Notes: generated by a model not told the origin, from the letters alone. A stretch of 64,000 bases of DNA from a beta proteobacterium CB (GCA_000342265.1 CP004348.1:62001-126000), one strand, 5' to 3'; shown: positions 42,013 through 51,226, numbered from the stretch's first letter. Numbers and translations: made by a program.

Positions 42013-42028
42013 TCCGAGGAGATTAAAA

Positions 42029-42271
42029 ATGGGTTCATTTAGCATTTGGCATTGGTTAATTGTTTTGGTCATCGTGATGTTGGTATTTGGTACCAAAAAA
42101 TTGCGCAATATCGGCACTGACTTAGGTGGAGCTGTTAAAGGTTTCAAAGACGGCATGAAAACGCCTGAGGGAACTGAAGAGTCGCAAGACAAAGCTAAGG
42201 AGCAAATTCAAAGTGCCGCTGCATCAACAGAGAAAACTGTGGATGTTCAGGCAAAAGACATCAATAAATAA
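42029..42271 (+). CDS. tatA: Sec-independent translocase subunit TatA
   Basis: TatA assembles the pore for folded proteins. The 80-residue product begins [27 protein letters not shown], a short membrane helix, then an amphipathic helix with the [10 protein letters not shown] and [11 protein letters not shown] motif, and a charged, disordered tail. A gaggagatta site precedes the ATG. tatB and tatC follow. Confidence 0.96.
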   Translation: MGSFSIWHWLIVLVIVMLVFGTKKLRNIGTDLGGAVKGFKDGMKTPEGTEESQDKAKEQIQSAAASTEKTVDVQAKDINK

Positions 42272-42299
42272 TTGTTGATAGAAATAATGCGCAACTGCA

Positions 42300-42776
42300 A
42301 TGATTGATCTCGGAGTTTCAAAGCTTGCACTCATTGCAGTAGTTGCATTGGTAGTGGTCGGGCCAGAGCGTCTTCCTAAGATCGCTCGTATGGCGGGTAA
42401 TTTGTTCGGGCGCGCCCAACGTTACATGGCGGATGTCAAATCCGAAGTGAGTCGGCAGATGGATGTTGAGGAGTTTAAGAAACTCCGCGAAGAAAGTGTC
42501 TCCGCCTTTAAGGATGTTGAGAGCTCGATCCAATCTACTGTTCAAGAAGCGGGCGCTAATTTAAGCGACCAAGCTGATATTGGTTCGAATATGTATACGC
42601 GAGCCCCTCTCGATGAAAAAGAAGTTCTACAAAAATCGATACGCCAAGGTCGTAAGAGTTGGGGCGTAAGACGTGCAGCAAGACCGGTTTGGTTTAAGCG
42701 TTCCACTGGCATGCGCACACGCGTGCAATCTGGTGCCGCTCGTATGAAGCGCTTCCACCACAGTGCAGGCAAATAA
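42300..42776 (+). CDS. tatB: Sec-independent translocase subunit TatB
   Basis: TatB binds the twin-arginine signal together with TatC. The 158-residue product has the N-terminal helix (MIDLGVSKLALIAVVALVVVG with the conserved GPERLPKIAR turn after it), an amphipathic helix, and an unusually basic C-terminus with many arginines (RRAARPVWFKRSTGMRTR). The basic tail is a feature shared with other Burkholderiales TatB proteins as I remember them. It lies 28 bases after tatA. Confidence 0.94.
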   Translation: MIDLGVSKLALIAVVALVVVGPERLPKIARMAGNLFGRAQRYMADVKSEVSRQMDVEEFKKLREESVSAFKDVESSIQSTVQEAGANLSDQADIGSNMYTRAPLDEKEVLQKSIRQGRKSWGVRRAARPVWFKRSTGMRTRVQSGAARMKRFHHSAGK

Positions 42777-42808
42777 CTTAGCCCAAATAAAAGTAAATAC
42801 ATATATCA

Positions 42809-43606
42809 ATGACGCAAAATAATCCAACAGAAGATTCGGGCTTACAAGAATCCTTCCTGTCTCATTTATTTGAGTTGCGTGATCGCATCATTAAGTCAGC
42901 CCTAGCAATTATTGTGGTGTTCGTTTGCCTGGTTTACTGGGCACCAGATATTTTTCATTTGTTCGCACAACCATTACTTCAGGCATTGCCCGCTGGCGGC
43001 AAGATGATCGTGACGGATGTAACGGGTTCATTCTTTGTGCCCATGAAAGTGACCATGTTGGTTGCTTTCTTAATTGCACTACCTGTGGTGATGTATCAGT
43101 TGTGGGCGTTTATTGCACCAGGACTTTATCAGCATGAGCGCAAATTGATTGTGCCTTTGGTAGTGAGTAGTTACAGCTTATTTATTTTTGGCATGGCATT
43201 TGCTTACTTCTTGGTGTTCCCAACAGTATTCCAATTCATGGCTAGCTATAACGCACCTTTGGGCGCTGAGATGTCGACGGACATTGATAACTACCTTAGC
43301 TTTGCAATGACTACCTTCTTGGCGTTTGGTATTACCTTCGAGGTGCCAGTTGTAGTTGTGGTGCTGGTGCGTATGGGTATGGTGCCGCTGGCTAAACTGA
43401 GAGAGATACGCCCATATGTGATTGTTGGTGCTTTTGTGATTTCAGCGGTTGTCACGCCGCCAGACGTACTCTCACAATTGTTACTTGCTGTGCCGATGAG
43501 TCTGCTCTATGAACTAGGATTGTTGATAGCGCGTTTTTATGTGCCTAAGCCGTCAGACGACGATGCGGGCACAACAGCAAACCCAGATACTCAAGCAACT
43601 GTTTGA
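42809..43606 (+). CDS. tatC: Sec-independent translocase subunit TatC
   Basis: TatC is the core receptor of the Tat system. The 265-residue product has six hydrophobic segments, the N-terminal SHLFELRDRIIKS motif with the signal-binding glutamate, and the periplasmic FLVPMKV-type segment. Its 3' end overlaps the convergent Sel1-repeat gene by 16 bases, so no terminator separates the two. The Rieske protein encoded at 47268 is an expected client. Confidence 0.96.
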   Translation: MTQNNPTEDSGLQESFLSHLFELRDRIIKSALAIIVVFVCLVYWAPDIFHLFAQPLLQALPAGGKMIVTDVTGSFFVPMKVTMLVAFLIALPVVMYQLWAFIAPGLYQHERKLIVPLVVSSYSLFIFGMAFAYFLVFPTVFQFMASYNAPLGAEMSTDIDNYLSFAMTTFLAFGITFEVPVVVVVLVRMGMVPLAKLREIRPYVIVGAFVISAVVTPPDVLSQLLLAVPMSLLYELGLLIARFYVPKPSDDDAGTTANPDTQATV

Positions 43607-45066
43607 TCTTGCGAGAAGGTGGCGGTAAGCCATTCTGTTACTCGATCAAAACGATAGCGCCTTTGCCTGAGGTTTCCTTCTAAGTCTGACTCGCTTCCTG
43701 CGAACGCTTTGCCGGCTGCCAGTAAAGAGCGCCGCTGCTGGGTCGTATCAATCTGAATGAGTCTAGGCAAAATCTTTGGTAACTCATGCCGAATATCGAC
43801 TACAACACAATGTTCATGCTGTAGTTCGCTAACCTCGCATAAAAGCAACTCGGCCTTGCTCAAGTTAAATTGGTTCGCTATAACGAGTCTATGACATAGC
43901 AAGATCCATTCGTGATCCAGCTTGTGTTCCGCATGATGATTGAGTGCTTCTTCCGCAAAGGCGGCTAAATCATGCCAATCATTCTCTTTGGGGTTAGAAA
44001 CGTTTTCTAAAATCTTTCCGAGCAGTTCTTTTGCTTCAGGTACGGCTTGTTGGTAAGCTTGCCAAATCCAATAAGAGGCTTGCAGGCCGCGAACCTTTTC
44101 TTCTAACTTCTCCCGCTTGCGCCAGAGGTTCGCACCTCTTCTAAATTGAGCAACCGGATGACCTAAATCTGCTGCGCGATCAAAGCAACGATCACTCTCA
44201 GCAGCGTTGTATCCAGAGAACTGTGGGCGACGATAAATTTCACCCAATGCAAACCAAGCATCACGATCACCATCTTTGGCTGCCAACTCTAACCAGTAGG
44301 CTGCTTTTTTGAGAGAGGCGTTGGATTTACCGCGAGATCCCCCAACATCATCTCCCACAGAAGCTGTTTCATTAAATTGCGCTAGCCGTAAACCTAGAGT
44401 GAGCTTGGCTATCGTGAGGCCAAGTTCTGCAGCTTGGACCAGCGCAGCTTCATTTTTGTCCGATAGCCAGGCATTCCACAGAGAGGAGAGCGCTTCGTCT
44501 TTTGGTTGCAACTTAATTAGCAGCTCTTTTGCGCTGTTAGTAAATGGTGTCTCAGAATCTGCCAGACCCAATAAAAAATCTTTCGCCTTTTTTTGCAAAG
44601 ACAGAAAGTCATCGCCATCATTTCCTCGTCTTAATAGCCAGGAAGACAATTCAGTCTGCAAATCTTTTTTATTGGGATCTAGTAATAGTTCTGCGAGTTG
44701 CCACTGCGCTGCATAACTTGCTTCGATATTGGCTTTAGCCAATTTCCAGAATGATTCCCAGCCAAAAGCAAATGCCGGTGAATTAAAGGTTCCCTCCAGC
44801 GGAACGAGCGAGATTCTCTCTAGAATGTCCAAAAGCTCTGGGGATGAGCCAGCAACATCAGAAATTTCAGTATCACTTGAGCTCAATTCGCTAACTATTT
44901 GATTTTGAATAGAAAAATAAGATTTTTCCAACCAAATCAGGGCATTAGACGGTTGAATAGGGGTTTTAAATGCCCCAGTCAAATAAGCAGATGCCAAATT
45001 TTGTTGTGCGGATACATCACCCAGTCGGGCAGATTGAAGGATTTTTAAGAATTCACGGCTTGCCAT
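43591..45066 (-). CDS. Sel1/TPR-like repeat protein of unknown function
   Basis: The 491-residue protein is predicted to be helical throughout, with no signal peptide or membrane helix. It contains Sel1-type repeats: GDVSAQQNLASAYLTG at the start, AAKDGDRDAWFALGEIYRR and AADLGHPVAQFRRGANLWRK in the second half, with AYQQAVPEAKELLGKIL. Such proteins act as adaptors, but no partner is evident. It is convergent with tatC (16-base overlap) and divergent from the porin gene. I cannot name it beyond its repeat class. Confidence 0.75.
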   Translation of the reverse strand: MASREFLKILQSARLGDVSAQQNLASAYLTGAFKTPIQPSNALIWLEKSYFSIQNQIVSELSSSDTEISDVAGSSPELLDILERISLVPLEGTFNSPAFAFGWESFWKLAKANIEASYAAQWQLAELLLDPNKKDLQTELSSWLLRRGNDGDDFLSLQKKAKDFLLGLADSETPFTNSAKELLIKLQPKDEALSSLWNAWLSDKNEAALVQAAELGLTIAKLTLGLRLAQFNETASVGDDVGGSRGKSNASLKKAAYWLELAAKDGDRDAWFALGEIYRRPQFSGYNAAESDRCFDRAADLGHPVAQFRRGANLWRKREKLEEKVRGLQASYWIWQAYQQAVPEAKELLGKILENVSNPKENDWHDLAAFAEEALNHHAEHKLDHEWILLCHRLVIANQFNLSKAELLLCEVSELQHEHCVVVDIRHELPKILPRLIQIDTTQQRRSLLAAGKAFAGSESDLEGNLRQRRYRFDRVTEWLTATFSQDQTVA

Positions 45067-45155
45067 ATGACAATTTTGGCATTCCGAGCCTTAAAAAGAC
45101 AGAAATCAAAGCCCTTGTTGCCCTGATACAACGAAGAAAGCCAAAAAACTGCCTT

Positions 45156-45184
45156 TTGACAAGCAAAAAGAGCTCCTAAATACC
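45156..45184 (+). promoter_or_regulatory. Probable promoter for the porin gene
   Basis: A consensus TTGACA at 45156-45161 is followed after 15-17 bases by TAAATA/AATACC, a poor -10. It would give a leader of about 85 bases before the porin ATG at 45275. The -35 is strong; the -10 is uncertain. Confidence 0.45.
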
Positions 45185-45274
45185 CTTACCCCCAGTCTAG
45201 TAGGGCAAAACAAGCAAAATTCATAGGTCCCAGTTTTATTCGGGCATTACTTTCAATTTATGGAGATTTAAAGA

Positions 45275-46462
45275 ATGAAAAAATCGCTATTAGCAGTTGC
45301 AGCAATCGGCGCGTTTGCGTCAGCAGCTCAAGCTCAGTCATCAGTGACTGTTTATGGAATTATCGACGCTGGTTTCTCCAGCACTTCTTCACGTAACGGT
45401 ACAAACAAAGCTACTAACGCTGGTTTCATCCAAAACGGTAACGGTAACGAAACATCAAGCCGTTTAGGTTTCAAAGGTACTGAAGACTTAGGTGGTGGTA
45501 CTTCTGCATTCTTCACAGCTGAATTAGAGTTGTCAAACGCAAGCTCCACTCAAGTATTGAACGGTAACCGTCAAACTTTTGTTGGTTTGAAGAAAAACGG
45601 CATTGGTCAAGGTGCAATCGGTACACAATACACATTGACACATGATGCAGTTGCCGCAACTGACCCAGGCCAGTCTAATAACGTTGTTGGTAGCGTGATT
45701 CGCCCTGTAGCTGGTGCTTCAACAGCTTCTAGCGTTTTGGGTAGTGACTCTGCTGGTGGTAACCACATGGTTCGCTCCACTAACATGATCAAATTCAACA
45801 GCGACAAGTTTGCTGGTTTTGGTTTGAATGCTGCTTACATCCAAAATAACGTAAACACAAATCAAACTGCTACTGGTACTAACACTGTTACTGGTACAGG
45901 CGGTACAGCTAACTTTAACGGTTGGAACGTAAGTGCTGATTACACATGGCAAAAGCTTTATGTTGCAGCAGCGTATGCTTCTGTTAAGCAAGAGCAAAAT
46001 GCTTTAATTGGTACTACTGCAGCAACAATTACAACACCTTCAACGATCACTGCAGCTGTAAACCCAAATACAACAACCAACAATACTTATGCTGGTGCAA
46101 CTTATGACTTCGGTATTTTGAAGGCGTATGCTGGTTGGACAAATGCTAAGATCACCAATGATTACAACTCAAGCCAGTACCTTAAGCGTACAGGTCAACA
46201 GTTGGGTGTTCGCGCAATGTTGACTCCTAAGATCGAAGGTTGGGCTTCCGCAGGTAACGGCCGTTTCACTAACTACGGTGTTGGCACTCCTACAACTAAC
46301 TTCAATGCATGGCAGTTGGGTTCTAACTACTTGTTGAGCAAGCGCACTAACTTGTACGCAATCTACGGTCAAACAATTTTCAGCTCATCTTCAGCTGGCG
46401 GTTTGACACCAAGTGGTGCAGCATCAAGCCAGTATGCAATGGGCGTGCGTCACACTTTCTAA
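45275..46462 (+). CDS. Gram-negative porin, Burkholderiales type
   Basis: A trimeric 16-strand outer-membrane porin. The 395-residue precursor has a clean signal peptide (MKKSLLAVAAIGAFASAAQAQ), then SSVTVYGIIDAGF, SRLGFKGTEDLGGGTSAFFTAE and the terminal phenylalanine in YAMGVRHTF, needed for outer-membrane assembly. Its middle is rich in Thr and Asn (loops around residues 195-275). Codons are strongly biased (ggt, gct, aac), which fits a highly expressed gene. The ATG follows ggagattt, and a terminator follows the stop. Confidence 0.93.
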   Translation: MKKSLLAVAAIGAFASAAQAQSSVTVYGIIDAGFSSTSSRNGTNKATNAGFIQNGNGNETSSRLGFKGTEDLGGGTSAFFTAELELSNASSTQVLNGNRQTFVGLKKNGIGQGAIGTQYTLTHDAVAATDPGQSNNVVGSVIRPVAGASTASSVLGSDSAGGNHMVRSTNMIKFNSDKFAGFGLNAAYIQNNVNTNQTATGTNTVTGTGGTANFNGWNVSADYTWQKLYVAAAYASVKQEQNALIGTTAATITTPSTITAAVNPNTTTNNTYAGATYDFGILKAYAGWTNAKITNDYNSSQYLKRTGQQLGVRAMLTPKIEGWASAGNGRFTNYGVGTPTTNFNAWQLGSNYLLSKRTNLYAIYGQTIFSSSSAGGLTPSGAASSQYAMGVRHTF

Positions 46463-46508
46463 TTTGACGCTAACGCAAGTTAGTTAATAATTAGTTTTGT
46501 ATTAAATT

Positions 46509-46538
46509 AACCCACTGTGGAAACGCAGTGGGTTTTTT
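46509..46538 (+). terminator. Intrinsic terminator after the porin gene
   Basis: AACCCACTG (46509-46517) pairs with CAGTGGGTT (46526-46534) with an 8-base loop, and continues into a run of T. The remaining 170 bases up to mscL show nothing that I can identify. Confidence 0.9.
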
Positions 46539-46707
46539 GTTGCCTGAAATATAGACAAGCACTTAGGCTGGCTAGGTTTTGCTTGTGTTTCTAAGTCTGG
46601 ATTCTAGGTTGTTTTTTTGACCAGAGTTTCAATCGCTTAGTAAATATTGGCTCACCAAGGGTATCCGTAGCGATTCATTACTATTATTTTCGAGATGGTT
46701 GATGCCC

Positions 46708-47130
46708 TTATCTTTTTAGGCTATCGCGGATTTCTCGCAAAAGCACAATATCTTCTGGCGTTGGGGGTGCTGGTGGCGCATCTGCAGTGCGTATCTTATT
46801 GACGACTTTCACCATCTGAAAGATCACAAAAGCTAGCAAGATAAAGTTAATTGAGATGGTAATGAAGTTGCCATAAGCAAAAATAGGCACACCAGCCTTT
46901 TTGAGTGCATCAAAGGTGCGCGGGACCCCTTCTGGAATCTTGCCCAAAACGAGAAAGAGGTTGGTAAAGTCAATATGACCCCCCAACAGGGTTGAAATAA
47001 CCGGCATGACGATATCGTTGACTAAAGAGTCAACAATCTTGCCAAAGGCTCCGCCAATAATCACGCCAACAGCTAAATCAATCACATTGCCTTTGACAGC
47101 GAAGTCCCGAAACTCTTTTAAAACGGCCAT
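46708..47130 (-). CDS. mscL: Large-conductance mechanosensitive channel
   Basis: MscL opens under membrane tension to protect cells from hypo-osmotic shock. The 140-residue product has the N-terminal amphipathic helix [37 protein letters not shown] pattern, the glycine-rich first helix, a periplasmic loop and the second helix ([23 protein letters not shown]), ending in a charged helix with LLREIRDSL. It has a good agaaagg site. It is divergent from petA. Confidence 0.95.
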   Translation of the reverse strand: MAVLKEFRDFAVKGNVIDLAVGVIIGGAFGKIVDSLVNDIVMPVISTLLGGHIDFTNLFLVLGKIPEGVPRTFDALKKAGVPIFAYGNFITISINFILLAFVIFQMVKVVNKIRTADAPPAPPTPEDIVLLREIRDSLKR

Positions 47131-47187
47131 AGATACCTTTCTTTCCTATTAGATTGAGATTAACTCAAGATTAACCCCATAACTTAC

Positions 47188-47215
47188 TTGCATACCCCAC
47201 TTTTTACTTTAAAAT
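47188..47215 (+). promoter_or_regulatory. Promoter for petABC
   Basis: TTGCAT at 47188-47193 and TAAAAT at 47210-47215 (five of six consensus bases) are 16 bases apart in the gap between divergent mscL and petA. The leader would be about 45 bases, with an aaggaat site before ATG 47268. Confidence 0.6.
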
Positions 47216-47267
47216 CCTACCTTTAAGCAATTTCCACCTATAAATGCTCTTCCAAGGAATTTTGTAA

Positions 47268-47870
47268 ATGAGTGACAAGCCCTGTATGGACAAGGATCGC
47301 CGCAATTGGTTGATCGCTACGTCAGCGGTTGGCGGTGTTGGTGCAGCCGCGGCCCTTTACCCTTTTGTAGATAGTTTTGAGCCTTCAGAGCGCGCTAAAG
47401 CAGCTGGAGCAGCTGTTGAGATTGATATCTCTGGCATGCAGCCAGATGAGATGCGCATGGTTGAGTGGCGCGGTAAGCCAGTTTGGGTTGTGCGTCGCAC
47501 CCCAGAGCAGGTTGCTGAACTCTCTAAAATTGACTCAGAGCTTGCAGACCCAGATTCTTTAAGGGATCCAGCTCAATTTACCCCTCCTTACGCTCAAAAC
47601 CAATGGCGTTCAATTAAGCCTGAATACCTGGTTGTAGTGGGTATTTGCACCCACTTGGGCTGCTCTCCAACTGCGAAGTTTGAGTCGGGCCCACAGCCTT
47701 CTTTGCCAAATACTTGGCCAGGCGGCTTCCTCTGCCCATGCCATGGCTCTACATTTGATATGGCAGGCCGCGTATTTAAGAACAAACCAGCCCCAGACAA
47801 TATGGAAGTACCGCCGCATATGTATTTGAGCGATACCAAGATTCTGGTTGGCGAAGATAAGAAGGCCTAA
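47268..47870 (+). CDS. petA: Ubiquinol-cytochrome c reductase iron-sulfur (Rieske) subunit
   Basis: The Rieske protein carries electrons from ubiquinol to cytochrome c1. The 200-residue product has a twin-arginine-type signal anchor (DRRNWLIATSAVGG), a membrane helix, and the 2Fe-2S ligands in CTHLGC (Cys127, His129) and CPCHG (Cys156, His159), with the two extra disulfide cysteines 132 and 158. It is the first gene of petABC. Tat-dependent export is expected, and tatABC lies 4 kb away. Confidence 0.97.
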   Translation: MSDKPCMDKDRRNWLIATSAVGGVGAAAALYPFVDSFEPSERAKAAGAAVEIDISGMQPDEMRMVEWRGKPVWVVRRTPEQVAELSKIDSELADPDSLRDPAQFTPPYAQNQWRSIKPEYLVVVGICTHLGCSPTAKFESGPQPSLPNTWPGGFLCPCHGSTFDMAGRVFKNKPAPDNMEVPPHMYLSDTKILVGEDKKA

Positions 47871-47880
47871 GGAGAGATAA

Positions 47881-49281
47881 ATGGCATTTCACGAAAAAGA
47901 AGTCCCTGCAGACGCTTCCGGTGCGCAAAAGCTAATGGCTTGGGTGGATTCACGCCTGCCAGTAACAGAAGCGTTTAAGCGCCATATGAGCGAGTACTAC
48001 GCTCCCAAAAACCTGAATTTTTTCTACATTTTTGGTGCGTTGGCTATTGTTGTTTTGGCAATCCAAATCATTACCGGCATTTTCTTGGTAATGAACTACA
48101 AGCCAGACGCAGCTAAAGCATTTGAATCAGTTGAATACATCATGCGTGAAGTGCCATGGGGCTGGTTGATCCGCTACATGCATTCCACTGGTGCCTCAAT
48201 GTTCTTTGTGGTGGTTTACATGCACATGTTCCGTGGCTTGATATACGGTTCATATCGCAAGCCGCGCGAGTTGATTTGGATCTTCGGTTGCGCGATCTTC
48301 TTATGTTTGATGGGTGAAGCATTCTTTGGTTACTTGCTCCCATGGGGCCAAATGTCCTATTGGGGTGCTCAGGTTATCGTGAACTTGTTTTCTGCAATCC
48401 CATTAATTGGACCAGATCTATCTTTGTGGTTGCGTGGTGACTATGTAGTTGGCGATGCCACTCTGAATCGCTTCTTTGCGTTTCACGTGATCGCTATTCC
48501 ACTAGTATTGATTGGATTGGTTGCAGCCCACATTCTTGCCTTGCATGAAGTTGGCTCAAATAATCCTGATGGTGTAGAAATCAAAGATACGCTTGATGCA
48601 AATGGCCATCCAGTAGATGGCATCCCATTCCATCCTTATTACAGCGTCCATGACGTAATGTATTTGGGCGGATTCTTGATGGTATTTGCTTGCATCGTAT
48701 TCTTTGCGCCGGAGATGGGTGGTTACTTCCTCGAGGCAAATAACTTTATCCCTGCAAATCCATTTGTAACTCCAACGCACATTGCACCGGTTTGGTATTT
48801 CACACCGTTCTATTCAATGTTGCGTGCAACTACCTCCAACTTCCTATTGCCACTGTGGATTTTCTTGGCAGTAATTTTAGGAATGTTTGCCTTAAAGTCT
48901 AAGGATCTCAGAGTCAAAGGCGCATGCGCAGCAATTGCACTAGTGTTGGCTGCTGGCTTCTATGCATTTGATGCAAAGTTCTGGGGTGTTGTGATCATGG
49001 GTGGTTCTGTTGTGATTCTGTTCTTCTTGCCATGGCTAGATCACTCTCCAGTAAAGTCCATTCGTTATCGTCCGAAGTTCCATAAATACATCTACGGAGT
49101 ATTTATCGTGAGCTTCGTGATCTTGGGTTATTTAGGTATCGAGCCACCATCACCTGTATTTGAAAAGATTTCTCAGATTTGTACTATTTATTATCTGGGC
49201 TTCTTCTTGGCGATGCCTTTCTGGAGCAAGCTTGGCACGTTCAAGCCGGTTCCAACTCGCGTTACTTTTAAGTCCCATTAA
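47881..49281 (+). CDS. petB: Cytochrome b of the bc1 complex
   Basis: Cytochrome b holds haems bL and bH and both quinone sites. The 466-residue protein has eight or more hydrophobic segments; the haem histidines lie in helix B (GWLIRYMHSTGAS, YMHMFRGL) and helix D (FFAFHVIAIP, LVAAHILALHEVGS), and the Qo motif is present as PEMGGYF-type rather than plain PEWY. It is full length, not split. A ggagagataa site precedes the ATG, 10 bases after petA. Confidence 0.97.
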   Translation: MAFHEKEVPADASGAQKLMAWVDSRLPVTEAFKRHMSEYYAPKNLNFFYIFGALAIVVLAIQIITGIFLVMNYKPDAAKAFESVEYIMREVPWGWLIRYMHSTGASMFFVVVYMHMFRGLIYGSYRKPRELIWIFGCAIFLCLMGEAFFGYLLPWGQMSYWGAQVIVNLFSAIPLIGPDLSLWLRGDYVVGDATLNRFFAFHVIAIPLVLIGLVAAHILALHEVGSNNPDGVEIKDTLDANGHPVDGIPFHPYYSVHDVMYLGGFLMVFACIVFFAPEMGGYFLEANNFIPANPFVTPTHIAPVWYFTPFYSMLRATTSNFLLPLWIFLAVILGMFALKSKDLRVKGACAAIALVLAAGFYAFDAKFWGVVIMGGSVVILFFLPWLDHSPVKSIRYRPKFHKYIYGVFIVSFVILGYLGIEPPSPVFEKISQICTIYYLGFFLAMPFWSKLGTFKPVPTRVTFKSH

Positions 49282-49310
49282 TTCAGATACCCGAGAAATT
49301 AGGAACTAGT

Positions 49311-50084
49311 ATGAAACGAATTCTGCAAACTTTGATGGGCGTCTGCCAAGCAACTGTTTTAGTTGCTGCCCTAGGCTTTGGCGTAAGCGCTAATGCCAAT
49401 GAAGGTGGCTTTCCATTGGATTCAGCTCCAAATCGCGTGAGTAACAATGCATCTCTACAAAATGGTGCTAAGTTATTTGTGAACTATTGCTTGAACTGTC
49501 ACTCAGCTACAAGCATGCGTTACAACCGCTTGCGTGATATTGGCCTGACTGATCAGCAAATCAAAGACAACTTGATTTTTACTGATGCTAAGGTTGGCGA
49601 TCTGATGACGATCTCCATGATGCCAAAAGAAGGTAAAGCATTCTTCGGTAAAACTCCTCCCGACTTATCAGTAGAAGCGCGAGCACGTGGCACTGATTGG
49701 CTCTATACCTATTTCCGTACTTTCTACAAAGACGACACTACTCAAACTGGCTGGAACAACTTGGTGTATCCAAACGTTGGTATGCCACATGTTCTATGGC
49801 AGTTGCAAGGTGAGCGTGCTGCGAAGTTTGAAGAGCGTAAAGATCCACATGACGAAAGTCGCATGGAAAAGGTGTTCGTTGGTTTTGAGCAGTTGACACC
49901 TGGAACTATGAAGTCACAAGAGTATGACGACAACATTGCTGACTTAGTTGCTTTCATGTCTTGGATGGCTGAGCCAGTGCAACTTGAGCGTAAGCGTCTG
50001 GGTGTTATTGTCTTGATCTTCTTGGCAATCTTCACGCTCTTAGCTTCTCGTCTGAATAAGGCTTACTGGAAAGATATTCACTAA
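49311..50084 (+). CDS. petC: Cytochrome c1 of the bc1 complex
   Basis: Cytochrome c1 receives electrons from the Rieske centre and passes them to soluble cytochromes c. The 257-residue product has a signal peptide (to about residue 28), the haem site CLNCH at 60-64 followed by SATSMRYNRL, a methionine ligand region, and a C-terminal anchor helix (LGVIVLIFLAIFTLLASRLNKAYWKDI). It ends the pet operon; sspA follows after 79 bases. Confidence 0.97.
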   Translation: MKRILQTLMGVCQATVLVAALGFGVSANANEGGFPLDSAPNRVSNNASLQNGAKLFVNYCLNCHSATSMRYNRLRDIGLTDQQIKDNLIFTDAKVGDLMTISMMPKEGKAFFGKTPPDLSVEARARGTDWLYTYFRTFYKDDTTQTGWNNLVYPNVGMPHVLWQLQGERAAKFEERKDPHDESRMEKVFVGFEQLTPGTMKSQEYDDNIADLVAFMSWMAEPVQLERKRLGVIVLIFLAIFTLLASRLNKAYWKDIH

Positions 50085-50163
50085 GCCAAGTTTTTCTAAG
50101 ATTTAAAGTCGCAGTTGTTTTTGCGTTTGTTGTATTGAAGTAGATATTTAAGGAAATAAATTT

Positions 50164-50775
50164 ATGATGGTGTTGTACTCGGGCACAAACTGCCCATTCT
50201 CGCAACGCTGCCGTTTGGTGCTTTTCGAAAAAGGCATGGACTTTGAAATCCGTGATGTGGACTTGTTTAACAAGCCAGAAGACATCTCGGTGATGAACCC
50301 TTATGGCCAAGTTCCAATCTTGGTTGAGCGCGACTTGATTTTGTATGAGTCAAACATCATCAATGAATATATTGATGAGCGTTTTCCTCACCCCCAATTG
50401 ATGCCGCCTGATCCAGTTGCTCGCGCACGCGCACGTCTCTTCCTTTTCAATTTTGAGAAAGAATTGTTTGTGCACGTTGCAGCCTTGGAGAACGAAAAAG
50501 GTAAGGCAGCAGAGAAGTCTCATGAAAAAGCGCGCTTAGCCATTCGTGATCGCTTGACTCAGCTTGCACCCATTTTTGTGAAAAACAAGTACATGCTAGG
50601 CGAAGAGTTTTCTATGCTTGATGTAGCTATCGCCCCATTATTGTGGCGTTTAGAGCATTATGGTATCGACCTGTCGCGTAATGCAGCTCCTCTCTTAAAG
50701 TACGCTGAGCGTATTTTTAGCAGACCTGCTTACATTGAGGCTCTAACTCCTTCAGAGAAGGTAATGCGTCGCTAA
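50164..50775 (+). CDS. sspA: Stringent starvation protein A, GST-fold
   Basis: SspA binds RNA polymerase and acts in stationary-phase and acid-stress regulation in gammaproteobacteria; the fold is that of glutathione S-transferases without the activity. The 203-residue product has MMVLYSGTNCPFSQRCRLV, NPYGQVPILVERDLILYES and a C-terminal helical domain with LGEEFSMLDVAIAPLLWRLE. It is followed by sspB after 31 bases, as in E. coli. The petABC-sspAB order is widespread in betaproteobacteria. Confidence 0.93.
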   Translation: MMVLYSGTNCPFSQRCRLVLFEKGMDFEIRDVDLFNKPEDISVMNPYGQVPILVERDLILYESNIINEYIDERFPHPQLMPPDPVARARARLFLFNFEKELFVHVAALENEKGKAAEKSHEKARLAIRDRLTQLAPIFVKNKYMLGEEFSMLDVAIAPLLWRLEHYGIDLSRNAAPLLKYAERIFSRPAYIEALTPSEKVMRR

Positions 50776-50806
50776 GCGGCTCATTATTCATGCTGGCAAG
50801 ATAAGC

Positions 50807-51208
50807 ATGTCTGATATTCCAAGTAATAAACCCTACCTAATCCGTGCTCTACATCAGTGGTGCACGGATTTTGGTTTTACACCCTTCATGGCAGTTTTTG
50901 TAGATGAAAACGTCGAAGTGCCCATGGAGTTTGTGAAGAACAACGAAATCGTCCTCAATCTTTCCCTTGAGGCCTGTCATCAGCTCAATTTGGATAACGA
51001 CTGGATTAGCTTTCAAGCAAGGTTTGGCGGGGTACCTAGAAAGATTATGGTTCCGGTAAGTCATGTCTTGGCAATCTATGCTCGCGAAAATGGCCAGGGA
51101 ATGTCCTTCCCATTTGATGTTAGCCAGTCAGTCAAGCCTAAAGATTCGGATCCCGAGAATCCTGAAAAACCTAAAGCCGGCAGACCTTCCTTAACGATTG
51201 TGAAATAG
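50807..51208 (+). CDS. sspB: ClpXP protease specificity-enhancing factor SspB
   Basis: SspB delivers ssrA-tagged proteins to ClpXP. The 133-residue product has the substrate-binding domain (KPYLIRALHQWCTDFGFTPFMAV, NEIVLNLS, FQARFGGVPRKIMVPVSHVLAIYARENG) and, after a flexible linker, a terminal ClpX-binding motif (RPSLTIVK), which is the expected XB motif. A full SspB is therefore present. tRNA-Thr starts 18 bases after its stop. Confidence 0.95.
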   Translation: MSDIPSNKPYLIRALHQWCTDFGFTPFMAVFVDENVEVPMEFVKNNEIVLNLSLEACHQLNLDNDWISFQARFGGVPRKIMVPVSHVLAIYARENGQGMSFPFDVSQSVKPKDSDPENPEKPKAGRPSLTIVK

Positions 51209-51210
51209 GT

Positions 51211-51216
51211 TAAAAT
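51211..51216 (+). promoter_or_regulatory. Possible -10 box for tRNA-Thr
   Basis: TAAAAT lies directly after the sspB stop and 10 bases before the tRNA, a good distance for transcription starting a few bases before the mature 5' end. No matching -35 is evident, so cotranscription with sspB is the alternative. Confidence 0.4.
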
Positions 51217-51226
51217 ATCATCTGTT

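Noticed and set aside
46539..46707. Possible small gene or RNA between the porin terminator and mscL
   Set aside because: No convincing start, ribosome binding site or structure was seen in this stretch.
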